The notes: a model not told the origin generated them from the sequence alone. 39,578 bases of DNA from Spirochaetales bacterium (GCA_016935735.1 JAFGQK010000073.1:1-39578), one strand, 5' to 3'; positions 16,393 through 26,156 are shown, numbered from the stretch's first letter. Numbers and translations are program-made.

Positions 16393-17298
16393 TCATAAGG
16401 TGCTTTTTCGTTTAATAATTGTTACCTGGTTTCCCTCTTCATTAAAAAGAACCTGGTCGTAAAAAATCCGTGTCAGGAAAATACCCCTCCCATGATAGTT
16501 CAGGAAATTATCATCTTCAGGATCCGGGAGTGTTCTCCAGTTAAAACCCTCACCTTCGTCAATAATAACAATTTCGAGCTCTGTGGAAGATAATTTGGAC
16601 TGGACATACACCTTCTTTTCCCCATTATTATTTTCTTTCATTCTTTCCCTTATGAGTTTTCCAAGCCTTCCTTTTGTTAACGCATCGCTTTTCTCATCAA
16701 AAGTAATACGAAGATTCCCATGTTCGATGGCATTCGTTATCATTTCTTCTATACCGATTTTAAGGTTTATGATATCGGATTCAGGGAAAAGGTTTTTTAA
16801 GTGTATTCCGATCTGATTAATCACCGGGAGAATATTTGCATTCTCTGTAACAATCTCGAACTTTTTTGTCTCTTCTACAAGCGATTCTGAATAAAAAGGG
16901 GAAACATCAATCATCATTTTGTGCCTGATGACTGAATTGATGACATCTGAAACTTCCTTGAAATTAAATGGTTTTTTAAAGAAATTCGTAGCACCTGCCC
17001 TCAGGGCTTCGAGAACAGTTTCCTCATCCCCATAACCTGTCATAAGGATAAATATTGCCTGCGGATCGATACTTTTCACTTTCTGTAATAAAGTGATCCC
17101 ATCCATGCCGGGCATCCGCACATCGGATAATACCACTTGAGGATTGGTAATCCGGTATAGTTCAATTGCGGATTTCCCGTCCGAGGCCTCAATCGGCTCA
17201 TAACCTTCTTTTTTCATAAATTTAACGATAAGATTCCGGAGGATCTCTTCATCGTCCACTACCAATATTCTGTTTGTAGTCTCTGGTTTTATTGACAT
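16393..17298 (-). CDS. Receiver domain fused to RsbW-like ATPase
   Basis: A 301-residue fusion. Residues 10-125 are a receiver domain (VVDDEE 13-18, phospho-acceptor Asp59 in [23 protein letters not shown]). Residues about 165-298 are an RsbW/SpoIIAB-type HATPase ([15 protein letters not shown]-box, [11 protein letters not shown]1 box, then [10 protein letters not shown]2 box). In known systems such ATPases are anti-sigma kinases or act on STAS-domain antagonists. A phosphorelay-controlled switch of a partner protein is inferred. No sigma factor or STAS protein is encoded nearby. A promoter with TTGAAT, a 16-base spacer and TATACT lies upstream, and GGA sits weakly before the ATG. Confidence 0.88.
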   Translation of the reverse strand: MSIKPETTNRILVVDDEEILRNLIVKFMKKEGYEPIEASDGKSAIELYRITNPQVVLSDVRMPGMDGITLLQKVKSIDPQAIFILMTGYGDEETVLEALRAGATNFFKKPFNFKEVSDVINSVIRHKMMIDVSPFYSESLVEETKKFEIVTENANILPVINQIGIHLKNLFPESDIINLKIGIEEMITNAIEHGNLRITFDEKSDALTKGRLGKLIRERMKENNNGEKKVYVQSKLSSTELEIVIIDEGEGFNWRTLPDPEDDNFLNYHGRGIFLTRIFYDQVLFNEEGNQVTIIKRKSTL

Positions 17299-17321
17299 TT
17301 TTCTATTCCAGTCTACTTTCT

Positions 17322-17349
17322 AGTATATAAAGATATTTTTATTATTCAA
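17322..17349 (-). promoter_or_regulatory. Predicted sigma70 promoter of the receiver-RsbW-like gene
   Basis: Read on the minus strand, -35 TTGAAT (17344-17349) and -10 TATACT (17322-17327) are 16 bases apart, about 23 bases before the ATG at 17298. It is divergent from the lepA promoter. Confidence 0.5.
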
Positions 17350-17355
17350 TCATTA

Positions 17356-17384
17356 TTGATAAAAATAACTTCTTTTTGTATAGT
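17356..17384 (+). promoter_or_regulatory. Predicted sigma70 promoter of lepA
   Basis: -35 TTGATA (17356-17361), a 17-base spacer and -10 TATAGT (17379-17384). The expected start near 17391 would leave about 10 bases before the lepA ATG at 17401, which also argues against a start at 17356. Confidence 0.6.
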
Positions 17385-17400
17385 TTATTCACTGAAAACA

Positions 17401-19203
17401 ATGAATATACATAATATACGAAATTTTTGTATTATCGCCCACATTGATCATGGAAAATCCACTCTTGCAGACCGGTTTATCCAGAAGGCAAAAATCATAT
17501 CGGACAGGGAATTCCGTGACCAGATTCTCGATACGATGGATATAGAAAGGGAACGGGGGATTACCATCAAATCCCAGGCAATCACCATCCCATACCAGGG
17601 GGAAAATGGGGAACAATATTTCCTGAACCTTATTGATACACCCGGGCATGTGGATTTCAGTTATGAGGTATCCAGGGCATTATATGCCTGCGAGGGTGCT
17701 CTTCTCCTTATCGATGCATCGCAGGGGGTAGAAGCCCAGACCCTCTCCAATCTCTACATGGCCATGGAACATGATCTTGCGATCATTCCTGTTATTAATA
17801 AAATAGACCTTCCCAGTGCGGATGTGGAAATGGTAAAAAAACAGATCGACCATGAACTTGGCCTTGATGCAGATTCTGCGATTTTAGTCTCGGCAAAAAC
17901 AGGAGCAGGGGTGGAGAAATTATATGAAGCAATAGTGGAAAAGATTCCTCCGCCAACAGGATCGGAAGATTCTCCCCTTAAAGCGCTTATTTTTGATTCC
18001 CGTTATGATACCTACAGGGGGGTTATTGTTTATATCCGTGTTTTTGACGGGGTTATACACCCGGAACAGCAAATCCTCTTTTTTTCAAATAAAGCCGCAT
18101 ATAAAGTAGAAGAGACCGGTATATTCCGTATAAAACTCCAGAAAAAGGAATCCCTTGGCCCCGGGGAGGTTGGTTATTTTATAGCCAATGTTAAAACCGT
18201 ATCAGATACAAGAATCGGTGATACGATTACCGGCAGGGAAAATCCGAGCCTTAAGCCGCTTCCGGGATTCAGGAATGTAAAACCGGTTGTTTTTTCATCA
18301 ATCTATCCGGTGGATACAAATGACTATGAAGAACTTACCATGGCCATGGAAAAACTGAAACTGAATGATGCATCCCTTATTTATGAAAAGGATTCTTCTG
18401 CGGCGCTGGGATTCGGCTTCAGATGCGGATTCCTGGGGCTTCTTCACCTGGAGATTATACAGGAAAGAATCGAGCGGGAATTCGACCTTTCTATTGTATT
18501 TACTGCACCGTCTGTACAATACAAGGTCTATACTACAGATAATAAGCTTCTTCTTATCGATAATCCCCAGGAATATCCCGATCCGGTCCGTATTGAAAAG
18601 ACAGAGGAACCGTATATAAGTGCATCGATTATTACCCCGGATACGTATCTTGGGGGTATTATTACCCTTTGCCTTGAAAAAAGGGGTGTGCAGAAAAATC
18701 TTACCTACCTGGACGAAAAGCGGGTGGAAATCGTCTTTGAAATGCCCCTTTCTGAAGTGGTGTTTGATTTTTACGACAGACTCAAATCCATAAGCAGGGG
18801 ATATGCCTCATTCGATTATCATCTTATCGAGTACAGGGAGACCGATCTTGTCCGTGTCGATATTCTCCTGAACGGAAAACCCGTGGATGCCCTTTCATTA
18901 CTCGTGTTCAGGGATAATGCATATAAAAGGGCACGGCACGTATGTAAAAAGTTGAAAGAGGAAATCCCCAGGCACCAGTTCAAAATCCCGATCCAGGGTG
19001 CCATCGGGAACCAGATTATCGCAAGGGAAACGATTTCTGCATTAAGAAAAGATGTAACGGCAAAATGCTATGGAGGGGATATTACCAGGAAACGGAAGCT
19101 CCTGGAAAAGCAGAAGGCAGGGAAAAAACGCCTTAAAGTCATCGGGAATGTACGGCTTCCCCAGAGTGCATTTTTATCCGTTCTCAAGACCGATTCGGAA
19201 TAA
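17401..19203 (+). CDS. lepA: Elongation factor 4 (LepA)
   Basis: Ribosomal GTPase of 600 residues that acts on stalled or paused translation. The G motifs are complete: AHIDHGKST, the switch region [28 protein letters not shown] and SAKTGAG. The C-terminal half has the [12 protein letters not shown] domain ([11 protein letters not shown]-type sequence, [32 protein letters not shown]). Length matches the usual 600. The frame extends upstream to 17356, but [20 protein letters not shown] begins at 17401 like its homologues and the promoter lies within the extension. It is a single-gene unit. Confidence 0.98.
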   Translation: MNIHNIRNFCIIAHIDHGKSTLADRFIQKAKIISDREFRDQILDTMDIERERGITIKSQAITIPYQGENGEQYFLNLIDTPGHVDFSYEVSRALYACEGALLLIDASQGVEAQTLSNLYMAMEHDLAIIPVINKIDLPSADVEMVKKQIDHELGLDADSAILVSAKTGAGVEKLYEAIVEKIPPPTGSEDSPLKALIFDSRYDTYRGVIVYIRVFDGVIHPEQQILFFSNKAAYKVEETGIFRIKLQKKESLGPGEVGYFIANVKTVSDTRIGDTITGRENPSLKPLPGFRNVKPVVFSSIYPVDTNDYEELTMAMEKLKLNDASLIYEKDSSAALGFGFRCGFLGLLHLEIIQERIEREFDLSIVFTAPSVQYKVYTTDNKLLLIDNPQEYPDPVRIEKTEEPYISASIITPDTYLGGIITLCLEKRGVQKNLTYLDEKRVEIVFEMPLSEVVFDFYDRLKSISRGYASFDYHLIEYRETDLVRVDILLNGKPVDALSLLVFRDNAYKRARHVCKKLKEEIPRHQFKIPIQGAIGNQIIARETISALRKDVTAKCYGGDITRKRKLLEKQKAGKKRLKVIGNVRLPQSAFLSVLKTDSE

Positions 19204-19351
19204 AGCGGGTTTAAGGATTAAAAGACAGGATTCCCGCATAAATATGGATGGATTCTATACGGGTTATTCATTAATTCTTTACTTTTTCATCTGTATAAAC
19301 TTTTAAATGTGATATGAACAACCTCCTTTACCCTTTTTTATTTAAAATCCC

Positions 19352-19380
19352 TTGCGAAATATCATAAATTCGTTTATTAT
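19352..19380 (+). promoter_or_regulatory. Predicted sigma70 promoter of the dCTP deaminase-like/ASCH unit
   Basis: -35 TTGCGA (19352-19357), a 17-base spacer and -10 TATTAT (19375-19380), about 33 bases before the transcription-proximal GTG at 19420. This would give the two-gene unit its own promoter independent of lepA. Confidence 0.55.
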
Positions 19381-19419
19381 ACAGACATAATAAAGTATTT
19401 TTTTTATTGAGATTAAATT

Positions 19420-20697
19420 GTGAAAAATCCTGACGAACCCTGGAAACAATGGATACCTGGTATACTCAATTCTGAACAGATAAATCAATTATGTAATGCG
19501 GGACTAATTATAGGGGAAGGTTCACTGGGAAATGCAATTGGAGAATCTTCTATTGATCTTTCACTTTCCAATATAGCTTATAAAATGACAGAAGGATCGG
19601 TAAAACCATCAAGTTCTGGTCGTTATGATTTTTTTTTAGGAAAAGATAAACTTGCTGAAAAACTTAAAAAAGATACAGATGGAACATTCACTTTAAAATC
19701 CAAAGAGACTTATATTTTTAAATTAAGGGAGCATCTTGATTTACGTTTAGCTGAAGGTCATATATATGGTCAAGCTACTGCAAAAAGTTCAGTTGGTAGA
19801 GTTGATGTTTTAGCAAGATTAATTGTTGATGGAATGGATACATATGAAAGTTTTCACCCGGACGGTTTGAAAGCAGCTAAAGGGGATATGTTCTTAGAAA
19901 TAACTCCTATTACATTTTCTGTAAAAGTAAGAGAAGGTATATGTCTTTCACAATTGCGATTTTGCTATGGCGCATTTGAAAGAATAGAAATAAAATCCGA
20001 GCAAATGTTTAAAACGGTACTTGGGCATGAAGCAAAAGATGGTTCTCTTACTGTTAATTTAGAGAATACCAATATCGGGGGATTAGATGTTTCTGCTTTT
20101 TGTGCGACTACTCCTAAAGATCCAAATGATACTATACCTTTATGGAAAGCAGAAAATGAATTAAAACCAGATCCATGTAAATATTGGAAATTTATTAAAG
20201 GGAAAAACCAACGTTTAAAGATCGAACAGAATAAATTTTATATTTTAAGGTCCAAAGAGAAAATTTCTGTTCCAGCAGGTATTGCTTTATATTGTCGTGC
20301 TAGTGACGAAACGATAGGAGAAATGAGAATACACTATGCTGGTTTTGTACATCCTTTATTTGGTCTACGTCGCAATGATAACAAGATTGGTACACCTTTA
20401 ATATTCGAAGTACGTGGGCATCAAGTGGATGTTAGTTTATCTGATGGAGAAAAACTGGCAAATTTACAATTTTACAGAATGTCAAAAGATTATTCAGAAA
20501 AAAAATCGGAGTGCCCTTATAAAATCCAAAAACTTGAATTACCGAGATATTGTGGGGAACATAATGATTGTCCAACTAAAATAACGGGTAAATCTGAAAG
20601 CTCTTACGAAAATCAAGACCTTAAGCTTTCGGCCTTTTTTAAAGATTGGCCCAGAGAATTAAAGGAGAAAAATGATGGTAGTGTTGAATTACGGTAG
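19420..20697 (+). CDS. Long-form 2'-deoxycytidine triphosphate deaminase-like protein
   Basis: A 425-residue protein with two dUTPase/Dcd-fold units, like the long DCD family (PF06559 type) and unlike the ~190-residue Dcd of enterics. Unit 1 has GQATAKSSVGRVDVLAR (118-133), matching the catalytic Ser/Arg region, and MFLEITP with Glu160 at the family's catalytic Glu position, then LSQLRF. Unit 2 has IHYAGFVHPLFG (304-315) and FEVRGHQVDV. Known relatives deaminate dCTP to dUTP; some dCTP deaminases act in anti-phage defence by draining dCTP. The start is the GTG at 19420, with only a weak GAG ribosome-binding site. The coding sequence is AT-rich compared with lepA and galU on either side, which suggests transfer. 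It overlaps the GNAT-ASCH gene. Confidence 0.8.
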   Translation: MKNPDEPWKQWIPGILNSEQINQLCNAGLIIGEGSLGNAIGESSIDLSLSNIAYKMTEGSVKPSSSGRYDFFLGKDKLAEKLKKDTDGTFTLKSKETYIFKLREHLDLRLAEGHIYGQATAKSSVGRVDVLARLIVDGMDTYESFHPDGLKAAKGDMFLEITPITFSVKVREGICLSQLRFCYGAFERIEIKSEQMFKTVLGHEAKDGSLTVNLENTNIGGLDVSAFCATTPKDPNDTIPLWKAENELKPDPCKYWKFIKGKNQRLKIEQNKFYILRSKEKISVPAGIALYCRASDETIGEMRIHYAGFVHPLFGLRRNDNKIGTPLIFEVRGHQVDVSLSDGEKLANLQFYRMSKDYSEKKSECPYKIQKLELPRYCGEHNDCPTKITGKSESSYENQDLKLSAFFKDWPRELKEKNDGSVELR

Positions 20698-21742
20698 TGT
20701 TGAAATAGAAGAAAGAACTTTATTTCCTCTTTGTCCCAATTTTCGTATTGTGAAGTTAGGTGAAAAGGATGCCAAAGGGCAAAGCGATCATTTTAATAAT
20801 TTAAAAGAACTTATAGCACTTAATCAAGATATGTATCCTAATATTGAGAAGTGGTTCTTTAACAAAGTTATACCTGGAATAATTACTACCCAGAGAATAG
20901 GTTATGTAGCATATGAAAACGAAGAACCTATTGCATCTTGTATTTTAAAAAAAGGTGATCGTTCAAAATTTTGCCACTTACGAATTCATGAAGATTTTCA
21001 AGATTTAGATCTGGGACAAGTTTTTTTTACCCAAATGACTTTGGCAATACGAGACTTTGCCAAAGAAATTCATTTCACTCTTCCAGAAAATTTATGGTAT
21101 AAACAAAAAGGATTTTTTGAATCTTTCGGGTTTACAAAAGCTATTATTGCACCCAATCAGTATCGACACGGAATCACTGAATTAATGTGTTCCGCTCCGC
21201 ATGCTACAGTTTGGTCAGCAGCTATAGAGAAATTACCTCGTTTAATGGCTAAATTTTCTATAGGAGGTTATTCACTTCAAAATAATATTTTGATGAGTAT
21301 AAAGCCAGGGTATGTTGAAAAAATATTATCTGGGATTAAAACTATTGAAATTCGTAGAAAGTTTTCTAGTAAATGGATTGGTAATAAAGTAGTTTTATAT
21401 GCTTCAAACCCTTTATGTGCTCTTATTGGTGAAGCACTAATTAGTAAGGTTTCATCTGGTCAGCCAAATGAAGTTTGGAATCAATTCAGTGAACAGATTG
21501 GATGCACACGTGAGGAATTTAATAAATATACAGAATTTACTGAAAAAATTTACGCAATTGAATTAAGTAATCTTATTCCATATCGTTCATTTGTTTTTTT
21601 AACGCAAATTGAACACCTTTTAGGTAATGACTTAAAACCACCACAATCTTATTGCCTGTTAGATCCAAAAAAACCTCGATCATGGGCACATGCGGTTTCT
21701 ATTGTAAGTTTTCTTCATGGTAAATCTATTTATTTTATATAA
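20675..21742 (+). CDS. GNAT acetyltransferase-ASCH domain fusion
   Basis: A 355-residue fusion. The start at 20675 is preferred over the adjacent ATG at 20672, because AAGGAG (20662-20667) is then 7 bases away. It overlaps the deaminase-like gene by 23 bases. Residues about 60-172 resemble a GNAT domain, with a degenerate acyl-CoA loop (LDLGQVF) and YKQKGFFESFGF. Residues about 205-300 form an ASCH/PUA-like domain: ILMSIKPGYVEKILSGIKTIEIR, then YASNP, IGEALIS, W..FS..IG.....F..Y and AIELSN. The ASCH hallmark GxKxxExR is present (GIKTIEIR, 221-228). The E. coli ASCH protein YqfB hydrolyses N4-acetylcytidine, so a cytidine link to the neighbouring dCTP deaminase is an attractive but unproven inference. 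AT-rich like its partner. Confidence 0.72.
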   Translation: MVVLNYGSVEIEERTLFPLCPNFRIVKLGEKDAKGQSDHFNNLKELIALNQDMYPNIEKWFFNKVIPGIITTQRIGYVAYENEEPIASCILKKGDRSKFCHLRIHEDFQDLDLGQVFFTQMTLAIRDFAKEIHFTLPENLWYKQKGFFESFGFTKAIIAPNQYRHGITELMCSAPHATVWSAAIEKLPRLMAKFSIGGYSLQNNILMSIKPGYVEKILSGIKTIEIRRKFSSKWIGNKVVLYASNPLCALIGEALISKVSSGQPNEVWNQFSEQIGCTREEFNKYTEFTEKIYAIELSNLIPYRSFVFLTQIEHLLGNDLKPPQSYCLLDPKKPRSWAHAVSIVSFLHGKSIYFI

Positions 21743-21832
21743 TACCTACCCAACTATAAGGTTATTAAAAATCGATAAATAATCAACAGGAACTACTTAA
21801 GAAGCCATTTTTTTAAACAAAAAACTAGGTTG

Positions 21833-21842
21833 TGAAATCGCA
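21833..21842 (+). repeat. Dispersed intergenic motif TGAAATCGCA, copy 1
   Basis: Exact 10-mer in the gap between the GNAT-ASCH gene and galU. The same 10-mer occurs at 28094, 35774 and 35878, always intergenic and on the same strand. Confidence 0.6.
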
Positions 21843-21860
21843 CTCGTTTAAAAAACCGGC

Positions 21861-21888
21861 TTGACTAAACACGTAAAAAACATAAAAA
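21861..21888 (+). promoter_or_regulatory. Possible promoter of galU
   Basis: TTGACT (21861-21866), a 16-base spacer and TAAAAA (21883-21888) upstream of the ATG at 21925. The -10 is poor, so this is tentative. Confidence 0.35.
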
Positions 21889-21924
21889 TGCAGGAAAATC
21901 ATTTAAAGAAAGGTACCTTTATCC

Positions 21925-22806
21925 ATGGTGGAAAAAAGAGTAAAAAAAGCTATTATTGCAGCAGCCGGGTTTGGAACACGTTTTCTTCCCACGACAAAAG
22001 TGATGCAAAAAGAGATGATTCCTGTAGTGAATGCCCCGATTATCCATTATTCAGTAAAAGAAGTGATTGATTCCGGCGTTCAGGAGATCATTATCGTGGT
22101 ACGGAAAGGGAAAACACAGGTCAGGGAATATTTCACAAAGAATCCTGTTCTGGAGGATCATTTAAAAAAGCAGAAAAAAATACATTATTTATCGCCGTAC
22201 GAAGAAATATATTCAAAGGTAAACATTACCATTGTCGAACAGGATGAAAGCCTGCCGTATGGAAACGGTACACCGGTTCTTTCTGCCAAAGAATATATTG
22301 AACCCGGTGAAAGTTTTTTCTATTTATATAGTGATGATATTGTACACGCGGAAATACCCTGCTGCCGCCAGTTATTGAACCTGTATAATGAACAGAAAGA
22401 ATCGGGCGGGGTTATTGGTGTCCAGAAAATTCCCAGGGAACTCACAAAACTGTATGGTATTGTCCGGTTAAAAGAAGGAACCCCCCTGCCCCGGGTAGCG
22501 GAAATAATCGAAAAACCGCAGCCGGAAAAAGCACCATCATGCCTGGCTTCTTTCGGAAGGTACCTCCTGCCTTATTCGGTTTTTCATTATCTGTCGCCGG
22601 AACAGACCGGGAAAGATGGGGAACTGTGGATGGCAGATGCAATACACAAAATACTGGATAAGGAAGTTGTCCTCGCCTGTGAACTGGAAGGTGAATGGCT
22701 CACAACAGGGGATCCGCTTAATCTATTCAAAACGAATCTGACATTATTGCTTGCGCAAAATGATTATAAAGACAAGGTCCGTACAATTATGAAGGAGATG
22801 CTTTAA
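21925..22806 (+). CDS. galU: UTP-glucose-1-phosphate uridylyltransferase
   Basis: Nucleotidyltransferase of 293 residues that makes UDP-glucose from UTP and glucose 1-phosphate for polysaccharide and envelope synthesis. The N-terminal signature KKAIIAAAGFGTRFLPTTK matches GalU (AAGxGTRFLPATK). EMIPVVNAPIIHYSVKE, LPYGNGTPV, YSDDIV, AEIIEKPQ and a C-terminal TTGDPLNLFKTNL follow. Length equals the family norm. AAAGG lies about 12 bases before the ATG. The 3' end overlaps the convergent MptE-like gene by 20 bases. Confidence 0.93.
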   Translation: MVEKRVKKAIIAAAGFGTRFLPTTKVMQKEMIPVVNAPIIHYSVKEVIDSGVQEIIIVVRKGKTQVREYFTKNPVLEDHLKKQKKIHYLSPYEEIYSKVNITIVEQDESLPYGNGTPVLSAKEYIEPGESFFYLYSDDIVHAEIPCCRQLLNLYNEQKESGGVIGVQKIPRELTKLYGIVRLKEGTPLPRVAEIIEKPQPEKAPSCLASFGRYLLPYSVFHYLSPEQTGKDGELWMADAIHKILDKEVVLACELEGEWLTTGDPLNLFKTNLTLLLAQNDYKDKVRTIMKEML

Positions 22807-24439
22807 TCAATCCAAGGGCCTGTTCCAGGACTGTATCATAGTGCTCAAAAGAAATAAGTGCCCGGAAAAGAAAGCTTTGCTCGCTGGTGGGAAGGGATGC
22901 CTGGTCCGGAAAGTGAAGGTAGGTGTAATCTACATCCAGCAGGGCTTTGTGTTCTTTTTCCGGTAATTCTGCTTTTATGGAATTTCTACCTTTCACAAGA
23001 GGCATAATGAGTTTTTTGCATTCAGAAAGATATTCTTTTTCCTTTAAAAGGAAAGTTTCAACTTCACCGGCCTGTGGGAGTCTGTATCCTGATTCTTTTT
23101 CATACCCTGCATTTTTATAAAGACCTTTTTCCTGTATTTTTTCGGATACATTCATTATTTCGATTCCGGGCAGCCCAAGGTCAAGTCCATCGTTCCCGAT
23201 ATCGAATATACCATCCCTTTCACCTGCTATATGGGGGATCTGACCCGCATAGGAACTCAATATAAGGTCCGTCAGTACTGTTTTCCCCTGTTTCCCTTTC
23301 TGTCGTATAAGGGGTCTTGCCATGATACTTTTATATACAAGATGTTCCAGGGGAAGAAGCCTGGTAGATATCCTTTCTAAAAGCCGGTAGAAAGCAGTGC
23401 CCTTGCAATGAGTCATATGTTTTGTATACCCAAAATCAAGTCCTGCAAGAAGAACAGGACCTCTGGTAAGATGCAGGGCAGCATAAACCGCTGCAACCCC
23501 CACAGATCCTAAAGCGGGAAATTCCGTGGGCAGGAATCCTGCACGATTCAACCGTTCCAGAAGCCTGATTTCAGAAAACCTGGAAGCAAAAAGATATTTT
23601 TTCTTCTTGAACAATCTGATAACCCCGGGATGGGATGTTATATCGCAGATGAGTGGTACACCCGGGTCCCTGCATATCACGAAATCCTGGAGGTTTGCCA
23701 CCTGTGATTCAAGCATAAAGATAAAATCAGGTAATATCCCCTGTTCATACAAACAGGGGAATGCCGTATCAACAGTAACCAGGATTACCTTTTTTCTTAA
23801 TTTTTTGATTTCTCCTGTACTCTCTTCCAGGGACGGACCTGCCCCGGTAACGATTACGGGCAGGTCTGTAGCAATGGTATTTATATCTGAACATGTTTCA
23901 AGCAGTGAAAGGTTTAAGAACATATTTTTAATCCAGAGGGGAGCCATATGAATAAAAGTCATCTTATTTTTCCAGTATCGCTGTATTTCCTGTTCAATAT
24001 GCCGGAACATGTTCTGGTATTGTTCTTTGTAAAGATGAAAACCACGGGTAAGAGTGCACATTTCCGCCCTTCTGAATTTGAAAATACCGATTGTTTTTAT
24101 ATAGTTCAGAAGTTCGCCTATATTTCCCGTTCTTACTATCGTAAGACGTGTGTCATGAGGAACTGCTCTCTGCTTCTGCTGTGCAATACTGAAGAGTTGT
24201 TCATCAATCTCTACACATAATATATGGGAAGACGGTGGAAGCCTTTCTAGAAAAGTAGTAAGTCCGTAGCCAAGACCAGGTGAAGGGATAAAAAAAAGTG
24301 TTTTTTCCCGTAAAGAAAGCCGCCTTACCTTTCTTTCTACCACATTTTCCGGTTCCAGGGAAGAGTACAGAAATACTCCCCTGTACTGTATTGTATAACC
24401 CGAGCCTGTATCAATAAGAACAGGACCCCCTGAATCCAT
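22787..24439 (-). CDS. DUF115/MptE-like motility-associated protein
   Basis: A 550-residue cytoplasmic protein of the DUF115 (6-hydroxymethylpterin pyrophosphokinase MptE-like / motility accessory factor) group. The central domain carries PVIVTGAGPSLEESTGEIK and VDTAFPCLYEQGILPDFI, then ALGSVGVAAVYAALHL and LLAGLDFGYT. The family fold is methyltransferase/glycosyltransferase-like. In Campylobacter the Maf relatives glycosylate flagellin, and spirochaete members are of unknown function. The N-terminal 150 residues contain a Rossmann-like GPGLGYGLTTFLERL. It begins 7 bases after the SurA-like gene and overlaps galU tail-to-tail by 20 bases. The proximity to galU could reflect a sugar-nucleotide link, but the two are transcribed towards each other. 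Confidence 0.8.
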   Translation of the reverse strand: MDSGGPVLIDTGSGYTIQYRGVFLYSSLEPENVVERKVRRLSLREKTLFFIPSPGLGYGLTTFLERLPPSSHILCVEIDEQLFSIAQQKQRAVPHDTRLTIVRTGNIGELLNYIKTIGIFKFRRAEMCTLTRGFHLYKEQYQNMFRHIEQEIQRYWKNKMTFIHMAPLWIKNMFLNLSLLETCSDINTIATDLPVIVTGAGPSLEESTGEIKKLRKKVILVTVDTAFPCLYEQGILPDFIFMLESQVANLQDFVICRDPGVPLICDITSHPGVIRLFKKKKYLFASRFSEIRLLERLNRAGFLPTEFPALGSVGVAAVYAALHLTRGPVLLAGLDFGYTKHMTHCKGTAFYRLLERISTRLLPLEHLVYKSIMARPLIRQKGKQGKTVLTDLILSSYAGQIPHIAGERDGIFDIGNDGLDLGLPGIEIMNVSEKIQEKGLYKNAGYEKESGYRLPQAGEVETFLLKEKEYLSECKKLIMPLVKGRNSIKAELPEKEHKALLDVDYTYLHFPDQASLPTSEQSFLFRALISFEHYDTVLEQALGLIKASPS

Positions 24440-24446
24440 CCGTTAT

Positions 24447-26156
24447 TTACCTGGCTCCTGTCACAAACAACTTTTGATACATTTCTTCAAAATTGTCCTC
24501 TGCTTTTACTGCTTTTTTTTCTTCGATTATTCGCTCAAAGTCACTATCAATATTAAGAAAAACCTTAAATGCGTACTCATAGGGAACATTTTTCTCTTCT
24601 GCCAGATTTAAAAGTCTGGAAAAAAGATATTGATAATAAATCCGGGGATTCTGATAATGTTTCACGGCGAACATATATACCTGGTTCAGAAGCTGTCTCA
24701 TGGTAAAATCGTTCTGTGCATATGAGAGTGATGTTTTAAAGAGAATATTCTCTGATTCCCAATCATCTTCCGCCATGGTTTTTTCTTCGATCAATGTTAA
24801 TACCACCACCTGGTCGTCGAGCCGGATGGGAGCAGATACTTCATCCTGTTTAAGGGCAAAAGCCTCTATAAAGAAATCCTCACTCCCGGAAGCAGACATC
24901 ATGGAAGGGGCATCTTCCTCGACCGCTTTTATTGTTTTTGTAGGGAATATTTCAAGGTAATTAATAGGAAAGAATTCGGTGTCATAAGGAGGATAGTTGT
25001 CCAGTTCCTTACAAGCCGGTTCAAATCCCATTTCATCCGATTTTTTCTTGAACGTATCTGCCAGTTCCACTGAATATTCCTCAATCACATCTTTCTGATA
25101 CCTCATCATATATTCCCGGACTGTTCTGAGTAATGCAGTATCCGAGAAATCGGGTTCTGAAACCTCGGAATTGCACCTGTATATTTCAAAATTTTCCCCA
25201 TTTTGAATAACCCTGCTTAATTCGTCTTTCTTAAGACTGAATATGTGCCCGACATCTTCTTTATTGTCTATAAAGCCCTGGATCTGGTAGTAATACTGGC
25301 TGCCCATATCACCGCCCTTTTCTGCATAGATATCTTTGGACTTTTCCTTTGCCAATTCTTCAAAGCTTTTAATTTTATTCTCTATCTGACTTCGTATATC
25401 CCCTGCGGCTTTTTCCGAGGAATCCGTAAGAAGTATCCTGCTTAATCTCATTTTTTTAAATAACCGGGTATTTTCATTACCATATGTTAAGATTTTTTCT
25501 TCGGGAAAATCAGAATACCTGTAGGAAACATAGGAAAATTTCCGTTCTGTTCCTTTCATTTCCTTGTAGAATTCGATTTCTTTGGAATTGATAATCTGGG
25601 TGAAAAATACATCATCTATAAATTGATTATGAAGAAGTAATTCATTTAAAAGATTTTTAAGCAGGCTCTTTTCCATATCAGAGGTGTCATTGTACTTTTT
25701 TTCATCGAATCGCCCATCTGTCTGGAAAATACTGTGATTTGCTATACTTTTATCCAGCTTTTTTTTTGAAATCTGGTATCCGCTCTCTTTTGCAATGTCT
25801 ATGATTGCATAATGGGTAAGGGTATTATCAAATGCTTCCCGGTAGTTATAAAAGGTCTGTTCCTGACTTTCATTATTCTGACTCATACTGTCAAGTTGCT
25901 CTGTAAAGAAATTAAGGGCAATATATCCTCCCCTTGCTAATTCTATTTCTTTATTTCCATATTTACCGAACACAAATCTGTTGCTTTTCGGCACTCCCCC
26001 AACAATCCCGGATCCGATAAATGCGATTACAACAAGCATCAGGATAATAAAAGTCATCCAGTAAAAAACCGGGTGGTGCTCCCGGCGTATCTCTGCCTGG
26101 GTTTTATCTCCTGCTTTTTTTCTCTCTGTCATTCTTCTGTGTTCTCTCGATGCCAT
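24447..26156 (-). CDS. Membrane-anchored SurA/PpiD-like peptidylprolyl isomerase
   Basis: A 569-residue protein starting at 26156 (AAGGAAG 6 bases upstream; the frame is open to 26219). A cytosolic basic segment (about 1-32) and one TM helix (about 34-54, FYWMTFIILMLVVIAFIGSGI) resemble PpiD topology. A SurA_N-like region (about 105-175, FDNTLTHYAIIDIAKESGYQISKKKLDKSI) is followed by a PpiC-like parvulin domain at about 240-335 (LSRILLTD..KAAGDI, FEELAKEKSKD..AEKGGDMG). The C-terminal 200 residues are helical. A periplasmic or outer-membrane protein chaperone is the likely role. The prolyl isomerase active residues are poorly conserved. Co-transcribed with the MptE-like gene. Confidence 0.8.
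   Translation of the reverse strand: MASREHRRMTERKKAGDKTQAEIRREHHPVFYWMTFIILMLVVIAFIGSGIVGGVPKSNRFVFGKYGNKEIELARGGYIALNFFTEQLDSMSQNNESQEQTFYNYREAFDNTLTHYAIIDIAKESGYQISKKKLDKSIANHSIFQTDGRFDEKKYNDTSDMEKSLLKNLLNELLLHNQFIDDVFFTQIINSKEIEFYKEMKGTERKFSYVSYRYSDFPEEKILTYGNENTRLFKKMRLSRILLTDSSEKAAGDIRSQIENKIKSFEELAKEKSKDIYAEKGGDMGSQYYYQIQGFIDNKEDVGHIFSLKKDELSRVIQNGENFEIYRCNSEVSEPDFSDTALLRTVREYMMRYQKDVIEEYSVELADTFKKKSDEMGFEPACKELDNYPPYDTEFFPINYLEIFPTKTIKAVEEDAPSMMSASGSEDFFIEAFALKQDEVSAPIRLDDQVVVLTLIEEKTMAEDDWESENILFKTSLSYAQNDFTMRQLLNQVYMFAVKHYQNPRIYYQYLFSRLLNLAEEKNVPYEYAFKVFLNIDSDFERIIEEKKAVKAEDNFEEMYQKLFVTGAR

Noticed and set aside
19205-19237. GCGGG/CCCGC stem after lepA
   Set aside because: Only five base pairs, a long loop and no T tract, so it is not supported as a terminator.
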